In this document: positions 11,684 through 23,880 of the stretch, one piece after another
Numbering within the stretch: position 1 is the stretch's first letter
How the letters are laid out: the number at the start of each line of letters is the position of its first letter
Assembly (NCBI GenBank): GCA_027924645.1
Contig: BSBN01000140.1
Coordinates: 15,196,501-15,260,500, forward strand
DNA: 64,000 bases
Direction: 5' to 3'
From: Cunninghamia lanceolata
Taxonomy: Eukaryota > Streptophyta > Pinopsida > Cupressales > Cupressaceae
Position numbers and translations under genes: made by a program
The notes under the pieces: generated by a model
Told to the model about the DNA's origin: nothing
Database searches by the model: none
The model's input: the letters and a program-made list of their open reading frames with translations, nothing else

Positions 11684-13638
11684 TTAGGATTTTCCTTTGT
11701 TATGATCCAAAAGCGGATCCTTGTATGCTCCTAGATTTGCATTAGATGATTCTTTGGGAGGTTCATCAATGGTTATGTCACCTCTATCTACAAGGTCTTG
11801 GATGCAATGTTTTAACCTCATGCAGTTAGATGTTTTATGCCCTTTAACACAATGGTATTCACAATAGGCATTCTCATCAAACCAAGAGGGTTTAAATTGA
11901 TTATCGTCATAGGGGAGAATAAGTGGCAATATGATCAAATATTCCTTGATGAGGTTTCTCGAAACATCTTCAATAGTTCCGTCTAGACGTTTGAATCTTC
12001 TCTTGGGTGCGTTGTTTTGCTTAGGTGGTCCCTTAGGAATATTTACATTATTTCCCGTGGATGGGTTTGAGGTACGGTAGTTTGTACATTTCGGACACTC
12101 TTAATGTTGGTGACTTCTTCATTAAGGGTATTTTTGTTTTTATCCCAAAAGTAGAGTTTTTCATGGGATTACTTGTTTTTTGTGTTGGACGTGTTGGTTT
12201 TGTTGTTGTTATTGCCGTTGACATTGTTTTTCTTGTTATTGTTGTAAATTTTTATAGCTCCCTTAGCAATGAGGTCTTTCTCAATGGTATTTCCTTTGTC
12301 TATAACCTCTTCAAAGGTTGATATGGATTGCATTTGTAAATGCAAGCCCATCTCTTTATTTAAATTTGTTTTAAACATGGTGACTAATTGCTTCGAGGAT
12401 GGGCCAAGGGAATTTGTTTTCTAGGCTTCTCCACCTTTATAGAAAGGCACCGAAGGATTCCCCATTATTTTTCTTGGTGTTACAAAGATCCATCATAGAT
12501 ATTTCATGTTAAAAAATGTGCGAGAAATGGTTAAGAAATGTTTCCATGAGGTCATGAAATGTTTTAATGCCGGGGGCAAGATGAGAAAACCATTCGGTGG
12601 CTTGATTACCTAGCCTTCTAGGAAATAGTCTCATTAAGTATGTGTCATTATATGAGACCTCTAAGAAAGTAATGCAAAACTCCCTAAGGTGTTCTCTAGG
12701 GTCCCCTTTCCCTTTGTACTTGTCAAATTTATGTGTCTCCAAATTTTCAGGGAAAGGTGGCATGGGAATGGTTCAATCAAATGGGTATTGTTTTCTTTTA
12801 TGACCATGTTTCATGCCATCAACCTTTTATATTAAAGTTTGCACAAAGATTGATAGTTCTTGGGTAGGTGGTGGTTGTGGTATGTGTGATTGTTGTTAGA
12901 TTAATTGTTGATGGAAGATGTGCATTTGTTGATGATGGGCTTGATGTTGTTTGTAGGCAAAGAGTTGTTGTAGGACGTGTCGTGGAATTTGATGTTGTTG
13001 GTTTTGATTATTGAAAGTTTGGGTGGATGATACAATGGGTGGTTGTGAAATGGGAGGTTGGGAGATGGGGGGCTATATGTATGTGAAATTAGATGAAGGG
13101 TTGTTGCATAGATTATTATTAGATGTGTTATAACATGGTTAGGAAAATAATTGTGTCATGAAGGCTATGGTGTTGGCGTCAAGTTCAGGTACACTTGTAG
13201 AAGCACTTTTGTAGGTGGTGTTTTTAGGGTTGTTGAGAGTGATTTGGGAGGTAGATGTTGTTATGGTCGATGTTGAGGTTGAGGTAGCATTGATGTGGTT
13301 GATGTTGAGGTAGGATTTGATGTGGTGGTGTTTGATGGTTGAGATGTGTTAAGGACATTGTTGGATGAGGATGGTTTTGATATGGAAGGTTGGTTAGGTA
13401 TATGAGCACCATTTTTTATCAAGAATTCAAGATATTTAGTGGGGTCTGACTTTAATACTTGGTCTCGTAAGTCCATGGAGTTGGGATCTTGCATAAAATC
13501 TATTACTTCTTGATCTTGGTTGTTGGTGTTGGGTTACATGGAATTTTGTTGGGCTCCCCAAGGGTTTAGCATAGTATTAGTAACAAGTGATGTTTGTTGT
13601 TGGCTATAGGGACATTTATTTTGATTGGTTTGAGGCAT
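11684..13638 (-). pseudogene. Tat-like gag
   Basis: This is the gag polyprotein of the minus-strand gypsy element. A plausible start is the ATG at 13638 (MPQTNQNK), with a TAA about 35 codons in, then DLRDQVLKSDPTKYLEFLI. A Pro/Ser/Thr/Asn-rich stretch follows (13.4-12.85 kb, broken). The conserved retrotransposon gag core is FDKYKGKGDPREHLREF ... MRLFPRRLGNQATEWFSHL (12730-12590), then a helical region (ISTFEEVIDKGN near 12320) and an Asn/Lys-rich linker. The zinc-binding motif is CEYHCVKGHKTSNC (near 11855-11815). The C-x2-H-x4-H-x4-C spacing is usual in Tat elements. Several stops and shifts make it non-functional. Confidence 0.88.
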
Positions 13639-13639
13639 C

Positions 13640-16600
13640 CGAAAGATAATTCTAAAGGGTTCCATTTCCATTTTTTTCCTAGCTTGGGAACTTGTCAAGG
13701 GCATACAACAAAAGGGTGTGGATTGATTTGGTGTTGTTAGGGTGTGTGAAGATTTGACCTTAAATATTGGACCAAATGTGATGGGATATGTGGGTTATTT
13801 TGGTTACTTTAGAGATTGATTTCAAATATTGGACCCAAAGATGGATAAATGAGTAGATGAGAGATGATGGATGGGGTATGGATAGATTTGATTTTGATGA
13901 AGATGAGTGAAGGTTATGACCATAGCGATTTGGAGATGATTTTTGTGATCGAAGGTGAATGAATAAATGAGTGATTTGGTGACCTTAGAGATTGATTTTC
14001 AAAATATTTTTGCACCAAATGGAAATGGATGTGAGGGAATTTGAGGATTACCTTTGGATGGGTGATCAAAAGGTGACTTAGGGAAAATTTGGGGATGATG
14101 ATTTTGGAATGGATGACTAAGGTATACTTAGGACAACTTTGGATGATAATTGACCAAGGATACTTTGGATGATTTGGATAGTGATTTTGGATAGGGTTGG
14201 ATGATCAAGGATGTTGGACAAATTTGATGATGTTTTGAAAGGATATTCAAATCAAAGGAGAGCTCAAATAAATCTAGATCTTTTGGATTGTAAAGGACGT
14301 CCTCTTCTTACCGAAGGTGGACTAATGACCTTAAGAAAAAGTAGAAAAGGTTTATTTTACTTGAGGGTGGACTAATGACCACTAAGAAAAATGGGATGCC
14401 TTAGAGTTTACCAACTTAGGAGTTGTCTAGGATCTTAAGTTAGTTCATCTAAGGGTTGATAAAAGGATAATTTATAAAAGAACTTAAGGTAGACAAATTC
14501 TTAAGATCCCTATAAATTAAAGGATGATGAGATCTAGATTTAATCTTGCACAAACTTGATTTGAGGGATGTTGGTTTGATTTTGATTTTTTGGATGTTAA
14601 TGATTGATGTTGTTGATTCAATTTGGATAGGTTTGATTTTGGATTGATGTTTTGGATAAGGTTGATTGATGTTTGATTTTTGATGTTGATTGATGTTGGT
14701 TGATGATTGATTTGGTTGGGATAAGATTTAGATTTAATGTGGGTTGATATTTGGGATGAGGTTGATTGGACTTGGACTAAGGTTGGGGTGGTGTTGAAAC
14801 TTTGATTTGTGGTGAAATGTTTGGACAATGGTTCATGTGGATGAAATGGGTGAGATTGGGGAGTGAAAGGTCCAAAATGAAAATCAAGATATTTTTTATA
14901 AGGAAAAATGGGAAATAACGAAATTGGATTAGGATTTGGATGAGGTGAAAAACCTTCTAGATTATGATGGAAATGGAGTGAAAGGTTGGAGACAATAATT
15001 GATTTAGATTTGAGATTGGTGGACTAAGGTCAAGGGGCCAAAATAAAAAAAAATTCTTTCTCTAAGGTCAAATAGATAGATGTAAATGAAATTGGACTAA
15101 GGATGGACTAGGTTGGAGATGGACATGTGGACAAAGGTTAGATTCAAATGGATGATTTAATTTTTAGGTGATTTTGACAAGGTTTCCAAGTGTTGAGGTC
15201 AAATTAAGCTCAGGAACATAGGTATAAATCAGTTGGTGGATTTTGGATACGGTACAAAAGTGGTGCTAATTCAAACCCTGAAGGCACTAACAAAAGGGTA
15301 GATAGCGCTAACAGAAGAACATATAGCGCTAACAGGTGAACATATGGCAGTAGTAGAAAGGTGTTAACAGTTGGGTAGATGGTGCTAAATTATGAACAAA
15401 CAACATTGATTGATAGTCCAGAGGTTGAAACTTGATTAGTTTGATGGCAAACTTGGATTGTTTTGATTTTTGGTTCAAATGTTGGATTTGGGTTATGTCA
15501 AAGGTTTTTGGCAAGTATTAAATCAAGAAAAAGACCCAATGGCTTGACTCAAGGTGGACTTGGATGATTGTCTTATATGGACTTTGACAATGAAGACACA
15601 CCATTCACATGAACATCCTAGCAATTAATCAAGTGGGTGTCTCATACCTTGTAGATCTCAGAAAATGGTCGTGGGTCAACCTTAACTCAATAGTGAACCA
15701 AGGTTCCCACCCCCATTAATAGCTTCATGCCATAGCTTGGATAGATAGGGAAAATAAGGTGACAAATCACCTTACCCCTTACCTTAGATACTTTTGTCTT
15801 GGCCAAAGTAGCCCCTATCTCAAGTACAGCGATATGGTGAGCAATCTTCCTCTCCTCTGTAGCAGTGCACTATAAGGTATGATGACCAAAAGGTCTTAAA
15901 CTAGGATAGTACAATCTTATAGGAAGTCCTCTTCATACACAAGGTAAATGAAGCCCAAGACCTTGAACACTACTCCATTCATGGGATGTGGCAACAAGTA
16001 GTTAAGAATGCACCACTTCACTTTGTGTCTAGAGTCACTTGGGGCCCCAAGGTTGTCCCAATGACAATGCAACTAGATTGAGGTACAAGTTTCCTTCTCC
16101 CCCCTTTGATATACCCTATTGGTACACATGGTTGAGGTCATTCCATGGGGTGATGAAATCCCCAAGCATGCCTCCTAAGAAGAAACTATCCCTTGCTTTT
16201 GATCACCCAAGATTACACTAGGTACAAGGGGAGAGCATATACAAAAGGATAACCCCTTCGAGATAACACTTAAAAGCAATAAAAATGTTTACAAGTAGAC
16301 TTTTGATCCCCAAGATCACCCTAAGGTGCGAGGGGAGAGAATACATTTAATTGCAAACCAAACACATGAAATAATTTGAATTCCCAACTAACTAATTCTA
16401 GTGTAACTACTCTAGTAATGAAAAAAAGGTCTTGGACAAGAGAACCTACACTAAATCAGTTAGTAGTGTTCATAAAATGCCTTGCATAAATGTTTTAGGT
16501 ACCTACACAAACTTGTTAGAACCCTGCAAAATCTTCAAGATGCTGGCAGAAAAATAATGTTGATACAGAGTCAGATAGTGCTGACAGATAGAGATATGCC

Positions 16601-17539
16601 ACTAAAACAGAGTTAGATGGTAGTGCCAATGTTTCTGGAAAAACTGTGTATGCTTTTTTTGTCTCAACGTTTCAAATCATACTCCATGATCCATCATCAG
16701 GAGGAAAGGAAGAGAACACAAATGAGTTGGCTTGCAGAGAGGTTTCTTATCATGTCTATGAGAGTTAGATGGTGCTGAGAAACTGACTTATAGAGCTAAG
16801 CAAACAACATATGGCATTGAAATAGACACTGTCTGTGCTAAAAAAAAGACAAACAACATTACAACAGATACAGAAAGCACTAAAAAAGATAAAAAGTGCT
16901 AAAAACCAACACATAGCATTGAATCATAAACAATAGCACTAAATTAGAAATAGATTGTGCTAAACCAGTTATACTTGTTTATCATCTGTCAGAGATATTG
17001 ATGGCATGATTCTGAGAGCTGATGGTGCTAATCGGTAGGAAACTAGTGACCTACACAAAAACAAAAGCCAATCTTGCAGAAATTGGTGAAATAAAAGTGT
17101 TAAGAGTCTTGCAAGGTCAGCCCAAGAAATAAAACAACTGGTTATTAGTCAGAAAAAATGCCAAAAAAGTTATATACGCAAGCCAAAACTAAACCTAAAT
17201 GCTCTTGCTACAAATATGCTAAGAAAGTGATAATAGAGCTCTCTTAATTTTAGCACCTTGTCAAAAAAAATAGAAATCCCCAACCTATAGACCATGATTA
17301 GGTTAGAAAAATAGAGACCAAGGTGTTAGTGAGTCTAATTTTTTTTGCAAATGTCATTAAAATAGTACTTAGACAGACTATTATAACACTAATTCAGACA
17401 CAGATAATGCTAAAACAAAACTGGATGGCACTAATCCACGAACAAATGGTTCAACCGTAGGAGTGGATGGCACTAAACAAAACTTGCACGTCGAGAAACT
17501 CACAAAACACTCAACAAAAAGGTATCTTAGGACCAAGGG
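13640..17539 (-). other. Long non-coding leader of the Tat-like element
   Basis: About 3.9 kb between the putative primer site and gag shows no protein-coding signal. 13.8-15.2 kb is G/T-rich on the plus strand with many TTGGATGAT-like words. A short duplication (GGTGGACTAATGACC) occurs at about 14317 and 14366. 15.24-17.48 kb contains the repeated word described separately. Long leaders are usual in Tat/Ogre elements. Confidence 0.45.
15262..17480. repeat. Dispersed GTGCTAA/GCGCTAA word array
   Basis: The octamer-like word (A/G)G(T/C)GCTAA(A/C) and one-base variants (GCACTAA, AGCATTGA) recurs at irregular spacing, mostly 18-40 bp. There are two clusters (15.26-15.40 kb and 16.57-17.48 kb), commonly followed by A-rich trinucleotides such as CAGA or AACA. 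I count roughly 25 occurrences by eye. It is not a clean tandem repeat and is not coding. Confidence 0.7.
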
Positions 17540-17557
17540 GTCCCACCGGGCATGCCA
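17540..17557 (-). other. Possible primer binding site of the Tat-like element
   Basis: On the minus strand TGGCATGCCCGGTGGGAC starts two bases after a TTCA end. Gypsy primer sites of the TGGCGCCG...GGGA type look similar. The evidence is weak because no second LTR is available. Confidence 0.4.
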
Positions 17558-17559
17558 AA

Positions 17560-18752
17560 TGAAGATGAGAAAAGATTAAAAGACATAAAAACATGGGAAT
17601 GAACTCAAATTCAATCTTTATACCTTCACAAATGCCTTTGAAGTCCACCTCACTCCTTGATAAGGTAGAGAGTGTGCACCCAAATACTCTAGCTTCACCC
17701 AAATGCAATGGTTGAGTGTGGATGTGCTATCTAATTTCAACACAATTTTAGCATTATGATGGTATGATGGAGAGATTTGGAGTCTATTTTGGCATAATAG
17801 ATTTTCTTAAAAATGGATGATGAAAATGACTTGTGGAGGCTTGTATTTACAGGCAAATTGATTGGGAGTTTGATCCAACAATTGAGATTGAAAGTTGAGA
17901 TCAACGATGGAGATGAGATAAGAGAATGAAGGGATGAGATTTGATCAACAAGATTGAATGGATGGGAATATTTTGCAATCTTTTATTAATTTTTGGGGAA
18001 GGCTTTGCATTAAATGTGATTAAGACTTATGAGGAAATTCAAAATTAATTTCCTTGGGAGGAGGTGGAATTTAAAATTCTATTTTATGGGTGAACATGTG
18101 TCACATGTGGCACTTGTGCATTTTTGATACTCATATGTATGAGCTCATTTCATGGAGAAGAGCTTATCATGAGAATAGAAAGGTGGGGTGGAAGGGTCAT
18201 ATGACCCATTTGATTAAAACGTAATTTTTTATTTGTGGGGTCGGGAGAAGGTGTTAATGATGATTTGACCAAGTTAATAAGAAGGATTAACTTAATTAAT
18301 ATGGCTGGAGAAAATTAGTGGATGGGTCAATGGAGGTTTAAAATTAATTAAATAATGATTTATTTAATTAATTTAGGTCTAGGGGTTATGTAGGCTAGGG
18401 TAGCTAATTAAATAATTGATATTTAATCAACTAGGCTAGGTTTAGGTGGTAGAATAGGGTAAATTAATTAAGTATGATTTAGTTAATTAATCAGGATTAG
18501 GAAGATAGATAAATTAGACATAAATATTTAACATATTTATTTAATTAATTGGAATGGGATTGTAAGGTATAGTGTTGAATTAATTGAATTAATTCAGGGC
18601 TAAGCGTAAATTAGAGTTAAATGGCTAAGGTTGGATGGTCAGGAATGATTTAGGGTGAATTAATTAAATAATTTTGAATTTATTTAATAAATTGGTGAAA
18701 TGGTTAAGTTGGTAATGCGAGGATGTAGAAAATTGGTTAAAGGGTCAAGACA
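17560..18752 (-). repeat. Probable 5' LTR of the Tat-like element
   Basis: Candidate borders on the minus strand are TGTCTTGACCC (from 18752) and TTCA (17560), giving about 1.19 kb. The body is rich in TTAATTAA-type words, like the LTR of the gypsy element at 20.4 kb. No partner LTR is in the window, so the limits are inferred. Confidence 0.4.
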
Positions 18753-20381
18753 TTTTTAGATGTGTACATCTAGATATTATCATAGAAAGTTATTGAACTA
18801 CATTGTTCATCCACAACTGATGATGTTATTTGATAAGATGTCCGAGTGAAATCATATGATGATTCTATAAGTTCTAGATTTAGTAAGTTAATATTATGAT
18901 CTAGAAAAAATTAGTTCATTTCAACAATTTACTTTAGTAAACATTCATCTTCAATACAATTTTTCTTTCCACATTAACCATACTTTATCTTCAATGATTT
19001 TAGTCGATTTGATATAATAAGTTTAAATGGAAAGGAGAGAGAGAGAGAGTGATAGACATGATTATCTCACCCAAGATAACTCAACCAAGAAACTAATAAA
19101 AAGAAAGAAAAATCACCAAATTAGCCCCCTTGCTTCAATCGTTAGAACCCCCCAAAATAAGTTGCAATGATTTGACACTTTATATTTAGTTCTTTTACAA
19201 TTACAACAAGTGGACTTTGATGTACAATGATGGCAAAGTCGAAAAAATGAGGCAAATGCAAAAAATAATATTCTAGAACACTATCACAAAAAATAATAGA
19301 ACCACTATATGTAGTGCTAAAAAATAGGCAGTTTAAAAAAATGGGACCTAAAAAGGAATTTGTATGTGCCCGAGAAAGCCCTCCGAAGTTCCAAATATGG
19401 GAAATAAGAAGGATTAAACTTGAGAATATATGATTTTACAAAAATCAATACACCAAAAATTTAAAAAAATGATCACACCATGAGGTATAGCATTAAAATT
19501 TACCCCAAAAAAATTGCATGAAAAAATATATCTGTATGGCCTAAATATGGGCTTGTGAAGTTGCAATGCCAAAATGAAAATGATGATGGAGAGGGGGTCA
19601 AGAAAGTGAGGGAAGAAAGATGTCATCATGATGACGTTGAAAAAAATTATTCTTGATTCTGCCAGAATATTTCTTGTAGCTAAAATATTACAATACCATC
19701 AACGAAAATACATGAAACCACTTGCAATGTACAAAACCATCCTTCTGAAGGTCAAAACTACTTTTTAGTGGCACAAAACCACTTTCTATGGGCTAGTGGT
19801 ATTGACTTAATTATTCTTAAAAGATATTCTAGATAGTGGAGGTGCATGGCTGGTGGTGCCGCATAGGTGGGTGACAGAGTGGTGGTTTCTAGGTGGCAAC
19901 CCATGGTCAAATATCACAAAGGACATATGGGTAAAATCCCACTTCAGACTAGCATATGTTGGTTAAAAACTAGCGTACAAAGTAAAGACAACTGGCTAGT
20001 ACCTACTACATGGGTTACATAAAAATGATGTCACTTGTACCCTACACAAAACTTTTAAAAACACTAAAAATTGATGGTTAAAAGAAACAACCAAAAGTTA
20101 ACAAAATTCATGAATGACTACTGGTTAATCTGATGAGTTGAGGATGGTTATGCATGCGGTATGGTTGCATAGAAAATATTATAGTTGTATGATGGTATGA
20201 ATTTCTTTGCATCTTCCAATTGAGGCTCATTCAAAAGTCAAAAAATTTCCTTGCACCAAAATATGAAGTGCTAATAAAAAAAATCATCTCTTGGGCTTCC
20301 GAAGTGTAATGACAAAGTTCATTTGACACAGGATGATTGTATGAAAGTACTTGGTTGAAACCCGCTTCATTTGAGAAGGTT
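18753..20381. other. Gene-free stretch left of gypsy element B
   Basis: No coding region was recognised. There is a short GA run near 19034-19051, and 19.2-19.7 kb is A-rich. It is interrupted sequence: removing element B joins 20381 to 28219, which then leads into a primer-site-like motif at 28233. Confidence 0.6.
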
Positions 20382-22045
20382 TGTAATGTCGGGCCATTTT
20401 CGTGAGCATCAGAGTTTGGAGGATTAGCCTACTATCATTGGTTCCCCATAGGCTAATGTGGTGATTAGGGGGCCCTTTGAGGGTGATTCAGGGTTATTCA
20501 GCTAACCCTTTGGCTGTATATTTTAGTACTTTCCTTCTCAATGCATTAGTTTATTTGTGGTTTTCCTTATAGAGGTCTTTCAGGCTCATTTTATACACAC
20601 TTACTATTTTTAGTAAGTCACTTGGACATTTGGGTCCATACTTACTATTTATAGAAAGTCATCTGGATGGTCAGAAGGCACAACAGTTATATTCGAAAAG
20701 TTGGAAGGATCAGTTGTTGGTTTGATATTTAGCATTTAATTAAGTTTAATGATTTAATTTAATTAATCAAGTCTAATCTAGCATTGACTTTGATATAATT
20801 AATTAAATTAAATATCTTTATGATTAAAGGGGATATAAGGGGCCAAGTGTGCATTTAATATATTAATGTCATAAAGTATTTAATTATTATGCCAAATGGG
20901 GTGCCAACATATGGAGGTATAAGATTATTAAGTGACTTGATAATGATTTCAATGACAAATTATAAAGTAAGGTCACATTTGAGGGGAAAAGTAAATTAAA
21001 ACAGTAATAAAATAAAGTATTACTTTTGAAAGGGAAAAGAAATATAAAAGAAAAAAAAAGTGTAATAAGGATTCATTCTTGATATGTTATTTTGAAATAA
21101 ACTTTTCCTTGAGATCTTGAGAGCTTTGGCTTGTAGGTTCAGTAAACCCTAGGATGAAAACCCTAGAGGTTTTGGCTATTTGGATGAAAACCCAGATTAA
21201 CCCACTTGGTGAATTCATCTCAGGATTCATAGTAGCATTAATTTTTTTAGTATTTATGGAGATTCAAAGCCATATCTTTACATATTTCATCATAGAGCTT
21301 CAAAGATTGAGTTTAATGTTACTAGGGTTTGAAATGTTCAATTTGTAGGTTTATGAGAATGAGGTTTTATTGGAGATTTTTGGCATGCATGTTGGTATTT
21401 TGGTGTGCATGTTTGAGGAGTGATGGATTTTGATGTTGTGATACAAATAATCCATCTGGGTATTGGAAATTTAGCTTGCATGGTGGTATTTCGGTGTGCA
21501 TGTTTGAGGAGTGATGGACTTTGATGTTGTGATGCAAATAATCCATCTGGGTAGTTGAGCTTTGCAGATTTGAGCTATTGGGTGTTGCTACAATTTTTAG
21601 TTCTAGCTAGGGTTTGACTTGGGTGCTCATAGAAATCAATTTTAGCATATGGGTATAGATGCAAAATGGTTTCCATGAGGTTGGAATAACATATACACTT
21701 TTGGGTATTCTTCATTTCACTATATGATTCTAGAAATTATTGATCTTCCTCTCTTGTCAACTTAAAATTTGTAGCAAGGAACTTAGAGATGGAAAAAGAT
21801 GAAAAATATGCATTTGGGTATGTGTTTCCAAGTTTACAATGTGTTCATTTTTATTTCTAGTTGATTGTTCATCAAATATTTCATCTTTTTATGGCAATCT
21901 CTCTCTCAAAAACATATAGGCAATTCCAGAACTAAAACCCCTTGTGCATCTTCTCTCTAACTTATGAAAGATCACATTAATAAAAAATACAAAAACACAC
22001 TAAAAAGACAAAAAAAATTATAGCAGAATAGGTCAACATATTACA
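20382..22045 (+). repeat. Element B 5' LTR
   Basis: The 1664-bp LTR is near-colinear with 26548-28213, with about nine-tenths identity by eye. It contains TTAATTAA-rich stretches and a short internal duplication in which a TGGTATTTCGGTGTGCATG-like segment occurs twice near 21391 and 21485. Confidence 0.95.
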
Positions 22046-22046
22046 G

Positions 22047-22058
22047 TGGTATTAGAGT
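22047..22058 (+). other. Element B primer binding site
   Basis: TGGTATTAGAGT matches the initiator-Met tRNA primer consensus TGGTATCAGAGC except at two positions. It lies one base after the LTR end. Confidence 0.88.
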
Positions 22059-22178
22059 GAAAAATCCTATCAGCCTGGGATTATGCAGCCTATAGAAATT
22101 GGTCCACACAAGTACTATACTAGAAAAGTAGCTAGACAACAAAAAGAAGTTTTATCAGGTGCTAAAAAAAAGAAATAA

Positions 22179-23273
22179 ATGTCAGGAGAAGGTGGCAGAA
22201 GTCCTAAGAAACATGGGGATTTTGATATTCATGAATTCATGCAGAGTTTTGGGGAGAAAATGAGAACATTCAAAGATGAACTGGTTCACTCCATTATTGA
22301 TTTGAGACTTGATCATCCAAGGTCAAGGAGGTCTAGAAGTGAAATTAGACACAGTAGTACATTTTTACATGTTAGTAGAGAACATTCAGTTCCTGGTAGA
22401 CATGAGATGCATGTGGGTAGATGTGATGCTCAAAGACATGAAAAACATAGAGAACCCACTCCTACATTTATGATAGACCACTTCGGCCAAAATTTTGAAA
22501 CTATCAAAGAGGAATCTTCATCATCATCATCAGAAGAAGAGGTGACCGTCAATCTTACAAATGATATCACGATGACACATGATGAATACAGATTGTTACC
22601 CACTGATGTAAGGATGGCCCTTCACCTCAACTCTTTCATGAACCAAAGAAGGGAAAGGAACAAGAGTATCAAAGAACATAAACCAAAAAAGAAAGATAAG
22701 AAAGAACACAAAGAATATAAGGAGGCATTAAACAAAGTTCCACTTCCCAAATTTGATGGCAGCAAAAATCAAAGTGTTAGAGATTTGGTTCACAAACTGG
22801 ATACTTTTCTTTCACTTAAACGTATGAGGGAAGCAAAAGCCATTTGGTTTACAACCATGCACTTAGAGAAGATAGCTTATGATTGTTGGTATCATGATTT
22901 GGTCTCACAAAATAATGGGATGATCACCTCTTATGATGAGTTTACTCATAAACTCATATACAGGTTTGATAGGAAGAATGTGGACGTCTATTACAAAGAT
23001 CTAGCTCAGCTAAAATAGGTGGGTAGATTGGATGCTTATATAAATGAATTTTAAAAGTTTGTTGTCATGGTTCCGGAGATGCCAGAAAGCAGAGTGGTTA
23101 TGGTTTTTGTTGAGGGATTGAGTGAAAGGATGTGTGGCTTGGTGAAAGTACACAAGCCCAAGACTTTGGATGAAGCTATTGAGCTTGCTATGGACTTGGA
23201 CACGTCTCATGCACCAACTCAATTCCAGAAAAAAAACATTCAAAGGTGGGAGTTTAAATCAGAACATTTCTAA
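22179..23273 (+). pseudogene. Element B gag
   Basis: This is the gag capsid protein, starting MSGEGGRSPKKHGDFDIHEF at 22179, 121 bp after the primer site. A Ser/Glu-rich acidic patch (about residues 110-122) and a Lys-rich segment (about 165-190) precede the retrotransposon gag core: LPKFDGSKNQSVRDLVHKLD, then AKAIWFTTMHLEKIAYDCWY. In-frame stops are TAG at 23016 (Gln expected) and TAA at 23052 (Gln expected). The frame then continues through FVEGLSERM and LDEAIELAMDLD to 23273. A frameshift near 23200-23270 connects it to the protease frame. Apart from the two stops the first 279 codons are open. Confidence 0.88.
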
Positions 23274-23838
23274 TAAGGATCAGCCCAAGGATACTAATCC
23301 TAATATGGATCAGGTGATGCAAAATGATTTGAGGAAGAGGAATCTTTTCTTTTCCTACAAAGAACCTTGGGTGCCTAAACATAGATGCATGGGCAAAGGT
23401 AAGGTACATCTAATTGAGGTTATTTCAGATGAGGAGGAGTGTGAGGCCAACAATGTCAAGAATAGCGTAAATTCACATGAGGAGCATGATGAGGAGGTTG
23501 ATGATACACATGATGAGGCTCATGGCACTATTGTTTTCCTTTCAACAGTTGCTAGATATCAGCCCTTGGTGTTGCAAGGAATTGTTGAGGGACATCAAGT
23601 TTTATGCATTGTTGATAGTGGGGCTACCCATAGCTTCATTGATGAAGGATTTGTAGTCAAGAAGGGGCTGGAAGTTGCGGTGTTTGATGGTTTCTGTGTC
23701 ATGTTAGCGGATGGATTTAAGGTGAATTACACAAGGATATTACCACAGCTATCTATCTCATTGGATAACTATTCCTTCAAGGATGATTACTATGTTGTTG
23801 GTATTGGCAAAGGAATAGAAGGGGTACTTAGGATATAA
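23170..23838 (+). pseudogene. Element B zinc knuckle remnant and aspartic protease
   Basis: KEPWVPKHRCMGKGK (near 23360-23400) corresponds to the nucleocapsid motif of gypsy gag, with the first Cys apparently replaced by Tyr. An acidic spacer with ISDEEECEAN and EEHDEEVDD follows. The retropepsin active site is intact: LCIVDSGATHSFIDEGF (Asp-Ser-Gly at 23613-23621). FDGFCVMLADGF and the strand GIGKGIEGVL follow. Stops TAA at 23836 and TAG at 23842 end the frame where related proteins continue into the RT linker. It overlaps the gag frame end because of the shift. Confidence 0.88.
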
Positions 23839-23880
23839 TGGTAGAAGTCACTTGGGAGGTTTGTCCAAGATTTCAACAAG

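Larger units (their letters stand above)
4327..18752 (-). mobile_element. Tat-like gypsy element, interrupted
   Basis: This entry groups minus-strand pieces in the order expected for one Ty3/gypsy Tat-type element: probable LTR (17560-18752), primer site, a long leader, gag, protease, then the RT fragment at 4327-4806. The copia element and the microsatellite separate protease from RT, and a few hundred codons that should lie between them are not present, so the insertion was accompanied or followed by deletion. Integrase and the other LTR are not in the window. Membership of the RT fragment and of the LTR is inferred from strand and order. Confidence 0.6.

Noticed and set aside
12061..12321. 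86-codon hydrophobic plus-strand frame (possible membrane protein)
   Set aside because: It is the reverse complement of the Asn/Lys-rich gag linker. Its Val/Phe runs come from repeated AAC/AAT codons on the other strand.
14517..14828. 103-codon minus-strand frame rich in Ser, Asn and Gln
   Set aside because: It is low-complexity TTGATG/GGATTG sequence in the leader of the Tat-like element, with no domain.
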